A stretch of DNA of 64,000 nt from Chrysemys picta bellii (Eukaryota > Chordata > Testudines > Emydidae): assembly GCF_011386835.1 (NCBI RefSeq), contig NC_088792.1, positions 110,704,421-110,768,420 on the forward strand, written 5' to 3'. The first letter of the stretch is position 1. Each line of letters begins with the position of its first letter. This document shows, in pieces, positions 33,386 to 45,747 of this stretch. The notes beneath the pieces are model-generated. The model had not been told where the DNA came from, searched no databases, and saw only the letters and a list, made by a program, of their open reading frames with translations. The position numbers were made by a program, and so were the translations under genes.

Positions 33386-35409
33386 GCCCACTGCCCCTCT
33401 ACGATGAAATCAATAGCTACATTTTGGTGATTTGTTATCTTTTTACCTTTGATTTTGTTTTGTTTTTATTTATGGTCATATGTTATGTGAACATACTGTC
33501 TTTTTCTACCCAGTATCAGTAGGGTATTAAGATAATTATGTCTGGGTGAATGGGGGAAATTTATGGAAGTGTGCCAGAATTGTGAAATCAATAGTTCATA
33601 TAAATACATAGGCAGGTTAGGGTTGCAATAACCAAAGGCTATAAAACTACATTTACTAATTAGCTCTCCTGAGTCAAATGTGGTTACTATGTTTAATATG
33701 TAAAAGTATCAATTTATAGGTCATTTTAATTATTAACAGCATTTTCTTTATTTTAGTATACCATGCTTTGTGGGCTACCATCAGCAGAGGGTTTGAATTA
33801 ATTAACTGTTAATGAATTTCCAGGTATTGAATTCCAGCACGTGACTCATTTCATAAATCATGCAAAATTAAGCTAATTCTTTTCCTTACGAATGTTTTGA
33901 AAATGTTTGGCTTTGCAGTGATGTGAGCTTTGACTCCCCAACTGAAACAGATGACTTAGAAAGGGGCCCTCTAATAAATGGAGATCTCTATGTGGTGCTC
34001 TCAAAAGTTGCAACCAAATTTTCTGCTGGAAAATACATATTGTTTCAAAAATCAGGTAGAGAAGACTGCTGAATGGGATTGCTGGTAGAGAGTCTTTGGG
34101 AATAGGGCAGGGGGAGGTATGTAAAAGTCATTAATCACTGAATAAGAACAGGTCCAGCCTCAATTAAATTGGTTAGCCAATATTCATGAATATTAGAAAT
34201 TTTCTTTTCAGCTGAGTAAGCTGACTATCCCCCAAAGCTCAGGTGTAAACTGCTGCAGCTAAAGCTTCTATAAATTGTGAATTAAATAGTCATTAATTCC
34301 CTTACAGGTTAGATGATGAGAGGGTGAGTACAATGTTTATTGCATAAGTGGAGATGATTAATGATTAACAGCTCAGATGGCTTTCAGAATAAAAATGGGC
34401 AGCATCATAGACATTATAATAGCACAACCTTGAGATGCTCATATTTCTCACTAAGCTCATAGATCATCTAGGAAAGCTTTCCAAACTTGAGGGCTCTATT
34501 CTAAGTAATTTATATATGCAATTTTTTTTTTAAAGTTATCTTAGGAGGTATCAGAAGCAAACCTACCTGCTTCGGTTCCTACCACTGTCACCCAAGGTAG
34601 CATATCTCAGCAGAGAGGCTTGTATGGTGATATCTGAGTGCATGACTGCTAGAAGCCAATATTATTATTAATCATCTTGAACAGGTCAGCCTCACAAAAG
34701 GAAAAAGAATCCCTCACTAAATTGGAATTTTTTTTGTAATCTCCCAGTAGCCTGTGAGAATGCTGATAAATACTCAAGAAGAAAATGCAAATAAGGTCAC
34801 ATGTTCCTCACAGAGATCTCTAGAGATTATCCAGACACCCAAACCATGTCCTCATTATATACTATAACAGCAGCAGCCCATCTACTATTCAGGTAAGCAG
34901 CTAATGATGAAGTTGACTAATTTGAAATCTATTTTTTTCCCCAATTACTACAGTTAGAAAGGCCAATCAGATAAAATAGACTTGAAGAAAGCACAGAAAG
35001 GGAAGCAGGAATCTAGGTATGTGAAGGTTTCATTTAAGAATTCTGCTTTGGATCAGCTTCACAATAGGATTGTTTAAGTTTAAGGGTTCCCATTCTTGCT
35101 TTGTAATTCCAGGAGCTCCTCTAAGTTTCTTAGCTTGCCTCATTGCATCTTCTGTTCTGCTTTCACAGGTCCTCGATAACTAAAATTCATTCACAGACAG
35201 CTCAAAAGAATCTCTGACTCCAGACTCTGAGAGGGTGATTTTCATATTAACCCTAAAGCACTGGGGTTTTCTTCCCAGACTTGAGCATGATTCATATTCC
35301 ACTGTTGCTGAGTGTTGATTCTCCACCAGTTGGTGCACAACAAGCATTTGCTCCAATCCCTCAGACAGAGACAAGCACTTACAAGATCTCTATCAAGCAT
35401 TCTTAAAAT
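33386..35409. other. AT-rich single-copy-looking DNA
   Basis: About 2 kb with no assignable repeat or exon. Contains a perfect 16-bp palindrome at 34179-34194 and several ATTA/TAAT-rich clusters. The lack of repeats in a repeat-dense window makes it a candidate for constrained non-coding DNA, but nothing here proves that. Confidence 0.4.
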
Positions 35410-35414
35410 TACAA

Positions 35415-36147
35415 TACCCACCTGCTGAAGTGAAAAAAAACAGATGGACAGAGCCAGACAAGTACCCAGAAGTCACCTCCTACAAGACAGGCCCAACAAA
35501 GAAAATAACAGAACACCACTAGCTGTCACCTTCAGCCCCGAATTAAAACCTCTCCAGCACATCATTAAAGATCTACAACCTATCCTGAAAGATGATCCCT
35601 CACTCTCACAGATCTTGGGAGACAGACCTGTCCACGCTTACAGACAACCCCCCAACCTAAAGCAAATACTTACCAGCAACCACACACCACTGAACAAAAA
35701 CACTGACCCAGGAACCTATCCTTGCAACAAAGCGCGATGCCAACTCTGTCCACATATCTATTCAAGTGACATCATCATAGGACCTAATCACATCAGCCAC
35801 GCCATCAGGGGCTCGTTCACCTGTACATCTACCAATGTGATATATGCCATCATGTGCAAGCAATGCCCCTATGCCATGTACATTGGCCAAACCGACAGTC
35901 TCTACGCAAAAGAATTAATGGACACAAATCTGACATCAGGAATCATAATACTCAAAAACCAGTGGCAGAACACTTTAACCTGTCTGGTCATTCAATGACA
36001 GACCTGCGGGTGGCTATTTTACAACAGAAAAACTTCAAAAACAGACTCCAAGGAGAGACTGCTGAGCTGGAATTGATATGCAAACTAGATACAATCAACT
36101 TAGGATTGAATAAGGACTGGGAATGGCTGAGCCATTACAAACATTGA
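35415..36147 (+). pseudogene. Penelope-like protein, GIY-YIG endonuclease domain
   Basis: Penelope-like elements encode a reverse transcriptase joined to a C-terminal GIY-YIG endonuclease that cuts the target DNA. Here the RT itself is lost. The first frame (35444-35998) keeps the linker with PPNLKQIL, a CNKARCQLCPHI cysteine motif and NVIYAIMCKQCPYAMYIGQT, which holds the YIG half of the nuclease signature. A shift near 35890-35910 moves the rest to another frame (to 36147): LRKRINGHKSDIRNH, PVAEHFNLSGHS and a C-terminus near WEWLSHYKH. The arginine and asparagine/histidine positions of the fold are visible. Frameshift and truncation make it inactive. Confidence 0.82.
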
Positions 36148-36342
36148 ATCTATCTCCCCTTGTAAGTATTCTCACACTTCTTATCAAACTGTATGTACTG
36201 GGCTATCTTGATTATCACGTCAAAAGTTTTTTTTCTCTTATTTAATTGGCCTCTCAGAATTGGTAAGACAACTCCCACCTTTTCATGCTCTCTGTATGTG
36301 TGTATATATATCTCCTCAATATATGTTCCATTCTATATGCAT

Positions 36343-36380
36343 CCGAAGAAGTGGGCTGTAGCCCACGAAAGCTTATGCTT
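36343..36380 (+). ncRNA. hammerhead-like ribozyme core, second copy
   Basis: CCGAAGA (36343-36349, one change from CUGANGA), hairpin GTGGGC/GCCCAC with loop TGTA (36351-36366), GAAA (36367-36370), GC-TTAT-GC and TT. Stem II differs from the copy at 30346 by a compensatory pair (T-A there, C-G here) and its loop differs completely. The changed core base should kill activity. Confidence 0.45.
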
Positions 36381-36427
36381 TAATAAATTTGTTAGTCTCT
36401 AAGGTGCCACAAGTACTCCTGTTCTTT

Positions 36428-38209
36428 CAACAAGCAGATGAGTACTGTTGAGATGATTATCTGTAGTACTTTTTATCTTGGAAGGATAAAAGACTAAAAT
36501 GAACACTTCAGTGTGATTCAAGAGGTTGTTTTGAACCATCTGTGAAGGGGAGAACCAGAATGGGCCTAAACCTCAACTTCTTACTCAGGCAAAACTTAGG
36601 AACTTTGCTTGAATAAAAATGAGTAAGGACTTCAAGATTTGCACTAGGAACTCAATGTGGCATTTGACACCCAGAACAAAGAAACAAACTGCAGGGGGAA
36701 GACTAGCAATGTCTTCTTTTAGGAACCTGAGAAATATCAAGCCAGGAATCTCACCCTTTTAATTCCTAAAATTCAATTAGTGGCTGTGCTGCTTCCTTTT
36801 CCAAAAATGTGAACCACTCCCACTTAAGCGATTTATACCACTGGATACTTTGTTAAAATGTCTGTGGTTGTTTGTGCATGCACATGTGTGTAAGAGGAAG
36901 GAGAGAATATATATATTTATTTGTTTATTGTCTAGTCCCTGAAATCCCCCAAATTCAGACTATGATTGCTGCATTTCAGAATAGCATTAACTTCATGTGT
37001 AGGTCTGTGTAGCTCCACTGAAGTAATCATCCATCTTAATTGCATCAGTCCAGTACTTCCTTTTCTTGATCTTATATCTGACACCAGCCTGCCTTCCTAT
37101 CTGACTTTTGCTAAACTACAGCAATCAAGATGGATAACATCCTTCACACCTCCAGAAGAATTCTGTTGTTCTCATCTGTCCCTGCTCATACTCAGCAATG
37201 TGCTCCTTATATTACAGTGGCCAAAATACTGGGTCAGATTTTTTCCTTTCTTTGAAGCCACTTTGCCCCACGTGGCACTGTGGAGCAAAATAGTCTTAAA
37301 GCCATTGTAGTTAGCTACAGTGGGGGGTATAGAACTGGCATGAGCTGCTCCTATGCCATCCACTGCTCCCAGCATAGCAAAGTGGCCTGGAAAATGGGGA
37401 CATGATCAAGACTTCCCTGCCCCCTAGCTCTCCCTGCTATTTGCACTCTGCTCCAGAGCTGTGCTGTTCACCTCAGTTGCAGCTAAAGAGCAGAGCCATT
37501 ATACATGTGTATGTGTTTGGTCTTGCTTGTGTTTTGTATAGCCAAAGAATAACTGTATAGGAATGGCTGCTTGCTCCACTCTACCAAGATCTTAATTACT
37601 CTTTTTCATTAGGGAGGGGAAAAATATAATGGCTAGAGAGCACAGAACTGGGTAACAAGATTCCTAACCATCTTCCTCCACAATGATACCCAGCAGTATC
37701 CAACCAAGATATGCCCCTATAAGATAAAATCCTGTTGCTGCTATTATAGATTTGGACATGAGACAATGCACAAGAGATGAATAGTCATTGTTTTTCTGCC
37801 GACATCTGTCAATGTTTGGGTTATTTTCTTAAACATAAGCAAAAATGAAGAAGAAATACACGAATAACAAAGTCCTAGCAAAAGTAGATTTCTAAGCAAT
37901 GATTCAGGCTTCACACACTAACATTCACAGAAAATCTTTTTGTGGTAAATGTATTCATCTTTTTGTTTGAGCTTATTGTTGTGGTCCCTTGCACAACCTG
38001 GCACAGTAATTTTGGTGGAAGCATTTAGAGATAGTTGCCTTCTCTTACCCTTCCCTATAAATATTCTCTCCTTTATTCCCATTGCCCTTTCTACTACTTT
38101 GCGAGTTAGCATCATTTGGGGATTAGCAATGGCTAGAAGCTGTCAAGTGGTTTAGTCTTTCGATAGTCTGGGTTGGGGGTCACAAACCATACAGGAACTC
38201 AGAGATCTG
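36428..38209. other. no recognised feature
   Basis: Unique-looking; the frame at 36966-37310 has no recognisable domain. Confidence 0.4.
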
Positions 38210-38217
38210 ATACTTCT

Positions 38218-38340
38218 AGGGTGTCCAGATGTCCTGATTTTATACGAACAGTCCCGATTTTGGGGTCTTTTTCTTATATAGACTCCTATTATCCCACACC
38301 CCCTGTCCTGATTTTTCACGTTTGCTGTCTGGTCACCCAA
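38218..38340. mobile_element. MITE, 123 bp, hAT-like
   Basis: Inverted ends AGGGTGTCCAGA and the reverse of TTGGGTGACCAGAC. Flanked by ATACTTCT on both sides (38210-38217, 38341-38348), a perfect 8-bp duplication. Interior CCCGATTTTGGGGTCTTTTT and CACACCCCCTGTCCTGATTT. No coding capacity. Confidence 0.8.
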
Positions 38341-38348
38341 ATACTTCT

Positions 38349-39745
38349 GAAGCAAATGAACAAGGCTCATGCAGTAACTTTGGAAGGAAGAAACAGTAAA
38401 TAGGAATTAGTCTAAACTAGGATGTGTTTCTAGTAAAACTTGCAGAATGAGAAGCTGAGCATGTAGACATTCCCCCTTCCCTGCTCTTCCCCTTTGTTTT
38501 CTTTTTCTATTTTAGAAACTCCTCTGGAGTAATAGCTATCAGCACAAGTAAGGCAAAATTGTTACCTGCCTATGGGCAACTACCCTCATCACTGATAACA
38601 GTGTGGGAGAGGGAACATGTTCTGTGGAGCCTCTACTCTCCATCCTACACAGGTGGCTGGCGGGTGCATAAGATGAGGGAGGGAAGAATGAAGCTTTGAC
38701 TTTGTCTTGTCCAATGTCACAGCAAGTTCAGCTGAGCTGACATGGGGGATAAGTAATACGTAAAGTGCCGGTGCAGATTATTTTCCCCTGAAACAAAGGG
38801 GAGGGAGGTAGATGGGGAAGGAATTGTGATTTTCCAAGTCAAAATTCCTTCCCCAATTCCTTCCCTGGTATGATCTGGGTATAATGAAGCTAGACGTTAC
38901 TCAGTAGAAGAAGAAAAATGATACGATAGCCCTTGATTTTTTTAAAAAAGCACATTTTTTATTTATTTAAGTAAAGTAGGGATCTGTATTCTTGTTAGAA
39001 TTAATCAGAAAAAAATAAGCATTTTTGAGTAGTTAATTTGTGGCTTAAAACATTAGAAATTACTCCATCTGCTAATTAATTTGTTGTTCCATTTCCATTA
39101 TTATAGTCACAACTGGCACATTTTTATAGTGATGCTAGTGCTCATTATCCTAATCCCTAATGTGATTGCAAAGGACCACAAAGCCTAACCTCTATTTTTT
39201 ACGGTGGAAACAAAGTCCCAACAGATAAATCGAAACCTTTTTCAGTATCCAGTATCAATTTGAAAGTTGGTGTTGGCTTTAGATGCAATGCATTTTTAAT
39301 GTATCGGAATGCAATATGGAACAACAAAATGCAATGCAAAGGAACAGCACAGGAAACTGATTATTCCTTTTCAGTTTTTTTAATACAAATTGGAATTGGA
39401 GGGAAGAAGAGCAGCAAAGAGGTAAATGGAAGCAGCAACAAATATTGTGACACCGATTTTTGAAATTTCAGTAGTAACTTGCTAAACTGATAATCTTGTT
39501 GAAGTAACAGCACTTTGGAGGAACAAGCCTATTCCTTTGATAGGTATTAATTTAAGACTATTCTTCTGTTTGTATGTATTTTTAAACACATAGCTCCATT
39601 GAGTTAATCTAGTCTTTTATTGGTTCAATTTTCTATTGTGTGGGGTGGGGGAGGGGTACACTAGGGTTGAAATGCTGACCGTATTGAAGTCAATGAGAAC
39701 TTTGCCATTGACTTGAGTAGGACCAGAATTTCAGTCTAGAATTTT
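38349..39745. other. no recognised feature
   Basis: Unique-looking, with A/T runs near 38940. Confidence 0.4.
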
Positions 39746-39747
39746 AG

Positions 39748-39843
39748 ATTGGGATTTTTAAAGGAGCCTATGAGAAGTAGGTACACAAATCCTATTAAAT
39801 GTCAGAGGAAATTAAGCACACTATTCCTTTGAAAATTCCAGCC
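39748..39843. repeat. palindromic MITE
   Basis: TTGGGATTTTTAAAGGAGCC at the left and TCCTTTGAAAATTCCAGCC at the right are inverted arms; same family as the arms at 16682 and 18569. Confidence 0.55.
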
Positions 39844-40260
39844 ATAGTGCTTTCACCAATTTAATTCTCTATTTAGGCATTCATTACCGGGATCTTCATT
39901 GTGTTTCTATATGCTTTGGGCTAGATTCTCTTCACACTAAAACCAGTTTAAATCAGGAGTAAGTCAACTGAAGTCAATGGAGTTATACTGAAGTAAAACT
40001 TGTGGTATGAGAATGTAGCTTAATGTGGTGTATTGAAAACTGAGTTAGAATTGCAAACCATCACTTTAAATGCAAGAGGTTTCCTGGTCCCACTTGTTGG
40101 CTAGAAGGCTCTGAAGGGAAGCATAAGACTAGAGTCAGTGTGCTGATAGCTAGCCTCTCTGTTTCAGCCTGCTGTGTCTCCCTCTCTTTTTGGGTTCTTG
40201 TGTGTTATCGTTCTGAATTCTAAAAAATAAAGTAATGCTATGTTAAACTTTCCAGCAAAA
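39844..40260. other. unrecognised; one palindromic motif
   Basis: AACTGAAGTCAATGGAG near 39967 belongs to the dispersed motif class. Otherwise nothing. Confidence 0.35.
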
Positions 40261-40805
40261 GTATCTGTCAGTGTTCCCTCCCACTCTGAACTCTGAGGTA
40301 CAGATGTGGGGACCCACATGAAAGACCCCCTAAGCTTATATTCCACCAGTTTAGGTTAAAAACTTCCCCAAGGCACAAATTCCTTTCCTTGTCCTTGGAT
40401 GGTATTGCTGCCACCACCAAGTGATTTAAACAAACATTCAGGGAGGGGCCACTTGGAGTGCTACCTCCCCCCCAAATATTCCCCCAAGCCCCTTCACCCC
40501 CTTTCCTGAGGAGGCTTGAAAATAATATACCAACCAATAGGTTAACAAGGTGAGCACAGTCCAGACCCTTGGATTTTTAGGACACTAAAAACCAATCAGG
40601 TTAATAAAAGAAGAACTTTATTATAAAGAAAAAAAGTAAAAGAAGCACCTCTCTAAAATCAGGATGGAAGGTAATTTTACAGGGTAATAAAAAAGATTTA
40701 ATACACAAAGGATTCCCATCTAGGCTCAACTTCAAAGTTACAAAACAGGAATAAACCTACATCTTAGCATAGGGAAAAACATTAGATTATCTTTTGTTTT
40801 AGCTT

Positions 40806-41596
40806 TGTCTTGCCCAATAAGGGCTAGTGGTTCTTTAAGGGTTCTTGGTGAAGGACTGAAGTGAATGACCCAGGACGAGGAGAGATGAAAACAACTCAAT
40901 TTTATTGTAAGATGGTAAGTATGATGAGTATTAATTTTACAGATCCTTTTTAAACCACTACAACAATATATAACTAAATTTACACTACTACAGCTGCTAT
41001 ATGACTAATTTTAAGCAAGCAAGATGAGGGGAAGGAAGCACATGAGAAAAGAAAGTATTTTCCCAAATAAATACAATAGGGGATAACAAGCAAGATAACT
41101 ACAAACAAACACATAAAAATGATGCTTAACTAATTACTTATGACCATGCAAATAACAGCCAGATGGGACAGCATATACATAGTAGATTCGAGCTGGTTAC
41201 ACGACGCACGCTCAGGCTGGATTCGGGAGCAGGGTCAAGCCCAGGTTGATCAGACCTGGACTGGCAGTGACGTTGAATCGTTTCGGGACACTTCTAATTG
41301 CTATACAGAGGCCACTAAGTATATAGGTCAGAAAGTAAATGAGGCACACGTTGATTGGCTTTTAGTGCCCAAACTGTCTTCCCCTTATTAGGAAGAACAA
41401 TATACTATGGAAACTGCAGAAACGTTTTTTGCAGTAAACACTATGGGATACATCCCTCATAAGTTTCCTGTGATAAGCACTATGCCCTAATAAGATCGTG
41501 CAATCTATTGGGGCCTCTTTCCTAGCATCGGGTTCGCCGTGGGGTTGAGAGGCGGCCTGGCCAAAATGGAATGGGGGGGGGTAGGCTGTATTAATA
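40806..41596. mobile_element. second LTR-like element nested in the first
   Basis: Starts TGTCTTGCCCAATAAGGGC and ends ..GTATTAATA. Flanked by AGCTT on both sides (40801-40805, 41597-41601), a 5-bp duplication, and the outer LTR reads through smoothly if it is removed. The end lacks the canonical CA, so the boundary is less sure. Confidence 0.55.
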
Positions 41597-41734
41597 AGCT
41601 TGTGCATTTCCTTGCTGTTACTTACATCTAAAATTACAGAAATTGTATCATTTCAGTAGGAGCTGGGTTACCTGCTTGGTCTCTTTCTTTGGAAGAGGAA
41701 ACAAAAAAAAGAGCACAAACAAAACCTTCTCCCG

Positions 41735-41753
41735 CCCCCCCCCCCCCCCCCCC
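41735..41753 (+). repeat. poly(C) run of 19
   Basis: Uninterrupted C; a likely place for assembly or polymerase length error. Confidence 0.9.
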
Positions 41754-41925
41754 AGATTTGAAAGTATCTTCTTTCCCCATTGGTCCTTCTTGTCAGGTGC
41801 CAACTAGGTTAATTGAACAGATTAACCCTTACAGGTAAGTGATTCTGTACCTCTGGCCAGGAGGGATTTGATATTACTGCATACATAAAGGTTGTTACCC
41901 TTCCCTTTACATTTATGACAGTATC

Positions 41926-42269
41926 TAATTCAGCCATGACCATGAACATAACAGTTTAGTTCACAGATAATGTATTTGAGCAGGTGCTTTTTAACTGGAC
42001 TCTAACATCCCTTCAATGTTTATTTTTTTACTAATAGCTGAAAGCCCATGCGGTCACATGGGTATGGCAGTTGGGCCAAGAAGTCTACCATCTGCATAGT
42101 ACACCTCTTACAACCAATGAAGTTGTTGCATGCAAATTAGCTGTAGAGTAAGGATGATGATTGGTTGAGTTACATCTGATATCACAATGGTCTAGGACTC
42201 TTAGCGAGCATGCCTTACTGTAGCTGTACACCACACAGGTGTATTTCATAAAGTCATAATGGCTTCGAA
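41926..42269. other. no recognised feature
   Basis: Unique-looking sequence between the LTR and the hAT element. Confidence 0.4.
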
Positions 42270-42542
42270 CACGGCTGGATTTAGGGGCAAGTGAACCAGA
42301 CAACTGCCTGGAATGCCAGGGTTGGGGAGCGCTGGGCTTTGGGTGCTGCTTTTGTTATTAGTGACAAAAGGTAAAATAGACTGTTTGAAGTAAAATGTTT
42401 CAGATATTCTGTATGTGGATTCATTTTTCACTAAAATCCTAGAATCATCTGGACTTTTGTAGAATCTTGTGGAACCTTTCAGACTTTGAGAACTACATTT
42501 TCCTTGAACCTCCTAGAATGTTGTCAGCCATGCCCTCGTGAG

Positions 42543-42560
42543 TATATAAGGGGCGGGGCG
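42543..42560 (+). promoter_or_regulatory. transposase promoter (TATA and GC box)
   Basis: TATATAAG directly followed by GGGGCGGGGC, about 340 bp upstream of the transposase start. A purine-rich leader with repeated GAAGT words follows. Confidence 0.55.
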
Positions 42561-42883
42561 TCACCAGTCAGTCAATGAGACATAAGAATGAAGTGAAGTG
42601 AAGTGAGAGCCCAGCTGCGATATTGCGAACCTTCTTTTATTGTGTAATTGTGAAAGCGTACTTGTGTTTTAAGACTTGAAGAGTGTAAGTAGTAATTAGT
42701 AAAGGACATATTTAATAAGACACAAGAGATATCTATTCAACTCCTACCTATGCAACAATATAAAAAATATTTTTACTACTTTTGCCATGCTTAACACTTA
42801 ATGTTTGATGACTTTTTAAGATTGCAGAACATAGACTTTTGCTCTCCCTAATATTGTCTATTTTCCCACATAGAAAATAAAAG

Positions 42884-45314
42884 ATGCTCCCAAAAAAGCC
42901 TTCCGGGGCTCAGTATAGGAAGTGAAAAGCTCAATTGCAATCTAGTTTGCAGCAAGGGGCAAATTTGATGGAAAAATATCTGAAACAGAACATAGACCAG
43001 GCTTTAGGCAGACCATCCCAGTGCAGAAGAAATTAAGGAGCAAAGCATAAATGATAGAAGTCCTATTCCTAAGGAATTAACAGATTTATCTGAAGATAAG
43101 GAATAGAAATGTGAGGAAAATGATGGAGAATCACCCAGTTTTCCTGGCAGCTTAAAGGAGAGTGAAGATAAAGAAAAATCTGGTTTACATAAAAAGGAGA
43201 GAAATGATAAAGAAGAATTAGCCTGACATGATGACAGAAACAGCAGTGAGAAAAATTGCACACCACAAATTGATACATCAGATCCTGCTTTATGTCTAAA
43301 CTCTGCTGATATTGATTGTACAATTTTGAACAAGTCGAGGAAAATCGAGGCTATGACCTTTCCAGTAACTGAGCAGAAGTGACACTTTTCAAAGTCACAC
43401 TGTGAAAGAGTGCTTGAGAATGGTGAGAAACTGAATTGGCATTGGCTAGGTTACTCGAAATCAACTGAAAAAGTGTTCTCATTTTGTTGCAAAATAATTG
43501 ACAAGAGTGCCAAATCATTGCTTGCACTTTCTGGGTACAATTACTGGCATCACTTAGCTGATGCTCTGAAACATGAAAAGTCACGTGGCCATTTTATGGC
43601 CCACTCCAAATGGATGGAGGTCGAGTCTAGACTCAAGCTGAACAAATGCATAAATGCAGAAAATCAGTGCATTATTGATGTAGAAACCCAGCATTGGAGG
43701 AACATGTTTGATCACCTGATCTCAATTACCCTCTTCCTTGCAAAGAAAAATTTGGCTTTCCAGAGCTCGTTGGATAAATTGTTCAGTGAACCTAACAGTA
43801 ATGTCCTCGGTTTGGTAGAGCTCCTTGGGAAATACGATGATGACTTGGTGAGCATGTGTGTTGAGTAGTTCTTAAAGAAGCTATGGACCATTACTGCAGC
43901 AAAACAATTCCAAACAAATTGATTGACCTCACGGTAAGGAAGGTGCTTGATAACATATTGATGCAGCTTGGCAAAGTGAAGTACTACACCATAATAATGG
44001 ACTGCACTCCCAACATTAGTCACAGTGAAAAGATGCCATTTACAGTAAGATTTGTTGACGGCGAGGATGGCTGTATCTAAGTAAAGGAAAGCTTTATCTG
44101 TTTCTGGATGACTCTACTGGAAAATGCCTACCAGAAATGTTTATGAATGAGAATAAAATAAAGCTTCAGCACTGCAGCAACCAGGGCTATGACAACATTG
44201 CAAACATGAAAGCAAGAAACAGTGGCATACAGGCAAGGATCATTGAGCTGAATCCAAGAGCTTTCTTCATGACTTGTGGCTGCCATTCCCTCTACCCAAT
44301 TGTGTGAGATGCAGTGTCATCTTTAGATTCAGTATCTCTCTTCAGAGTACTGAAAAGAATCTACATGACTGAGGTTTATGATGCTCTGATGGAACTGGCA
44401 CAGTCGAGTAAAGCGAAGGCCAGAATATGACACGAGGTGCAAGATCTGGCAAACTAGATAATTGAATTCAAATTTCTGGTCTCAACTGTGGTTTGGCACG
44501 ATATCCTGTTCCAAGTAAATGTTGTAAGCAAGGCATTAAAAACTCAGTCAATGGACATCGCGGCTGCTGTAACTTTGATGAGAAGCTACCTAGATTTCAC
44601 TGTGGCCTACAGAGACAAAGGATTTGAAGATGCTATTGCTGCTGACAAAGAAATGGTGGAAAACTTAAGAGTTGAGCCTGTCTTCAAGGAAACTCGTATT
44701 CAGAAGAAGAAGAGACAGTTTGGTTACAAGTGCAGAGATGAGGTGATGGGAAGCTCGGAGGAGAAATTCAAAGGTGAGATTTTTTGCTTGCTTGTTTACA
44801 CTGCTCGAGTGTGCATTGAAGAAAGGTTTGGTCAAATGAAGCACCATGAAAGACCCTGGGGGGTTTGGATGACCTTAGTAAGCTGCCAGTGGATGGGAAA
44901 ACCCTCTTGAAAAATTGAAGGACCTTCACAGATGCTGGCACATGGGGACTGTTCGGATGTCAATGATAAAGACCTCTATGTTGAATTGGACAACATCTGT
45001 GACATTTTGCCACACGTGAATAACTTTCCACTCCAAGTTCGCCAATTCATTCATTGGAGAGCTGAAGGACACTTTTCCTAATGTGTGGATAGCTTTGAGG
45101 ATTCTGCTCACACTGCCTGTCTCAGTTGCGAGTGGTGAGCGCAGGTTTTTGAAGCTCAAGCTCATTAAAACATATTTTTGATTGATGATAGCCAATGAGA
45201 AACAGACATCACTTGCAATTTTACTGCTTGAAAATGCCATTGGCCAGTCTTTGGATCTCTCTGACACTGTGCTTCAGTTTACAAGGGCAAAAGCAAGAAA
45301 AGCGACCTTCTGAA
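42884..45314 (+). pseudogene. hAT transposase (TTF zinc finger, RNase-H-like core, hATC), disrupted
   Basis: Cut-and-paste transposase of the hAT superfamily. The start at ATG 42884 opens MLPKKPSGAQYRK, a typical basic N-terminus of this type. A TTF-type zinc finger lies in the frame 43410-43868 (FSFCCKIIDKSAKSLL, GYNYWHHLADALKHEKSRGH). The RNase-H-like core includes KYYTIIMDCTPNISHSEKM with the first catalytic Asp (about 43980-44035) and, in another frame, QGYDNIANMKARNSGIQARI (about 44185-44240). The C-terminal dimerisation region shows VWIALRILLTLPVSVASGER and ANEKQTSLAILLLENAIG before the stop at 45312-45314. At least five stops or frameshifts separate these blocks, so no protein is made. 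It could be confused with a host ZMYM1-type gene, but the flanking inverted repeats and duplication identify a transposon. Confidence 0.85.
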
Positions 45315-45747
45315 CTAAAGGACTAGGGTTAGTATTTTAAGGCTGTCACCTGTAACACTATTTAATACTGGTCCACCCAATCTTGGTGCACAGTTCAATT
45401 TCTTTATGTTAGTACATTTCAGTTATTTTTTTTAAATGAAAAAAGTTTCCATAAGCTTAGAGGACATGATTTTTTTTTTTAATTTGCTTATATATGGCAT
45501 AAATAGATACAGTTTTTAGATCCTAGCATGTACATTTGTTGTCTTATCTGACAAGGATACATCATGCTTGCAAATTGTTCATCAAAGTCATGGAATGGGC
45601 TACAAATGCAATAAAAATAAGATATTCAAATTTTAACGAATGGAGGGGGGTGCTGAAGACACTTCTCACCTGGGGCACCATTTGGTCTTGGTCTAGGGCT
45701 GGCCCTGGCTGAGAATGTATAATTGGATGGTAAAAGACCATAATAAT

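Larger units (their letters stand above)
35410..36427 (+). mobile_element. Penelope-like element, 3' kilobase
   Basis: 5'-truncated copy: the linker after RT, a GIY-YIG endonuclease, a 3' UTR and a terminal segment with the hammerhead-like hairpin, then TTGTTAGTCTCTAAGGTGCC and CAAGTACTCCTGTTCTTT. Its tail matches the shorter copy at 30340-30472. Confidence 0.82.
40266..41920. mobile_element. ERV-type solo LTR, interrupted
   Basis: Starts TGTCAGTGTTCCCTCC and ends TTTATGACA, with a perfect 5-bp duplication GTATC (40261-40265, 41921-41925). A second LTR-like element at 40806-41596 is inserted within it; without this the LTR is about 860 bp. A C19 run lies at 41735-41753. Orientation not decided, because TATA- and AATAAA-like words occur on both strands. 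Confidence 0.8.
42270..45707 (+). mobile_element. full-length but decayed autonomous hAT transposon, 3438 bp
   Basis: Left end CACGGCTGGATTTAGG and right end, on the reverse strand, CAGGGCCAGCCCTAGA are degenerate inverted repeats. Flanked by GCTTCGAA (42262-42269) and GCTGAGAA (45708-45715), an 8-bp duplication with two changes. Inside are a TATA/GC-box promoter and a transposase reading frame with many breaks. Length and layout fit a hAT element of the zinc-finger-MYM-like transposase type. Confidence 0.78.

Noticed and set aside
42884..45314. Host ZMYM-type zinc-finger gene
   Set aside because: Domain order also fits hAT transposases, and inverted termini plus an 8-bp duplication enclose it; many breaks.
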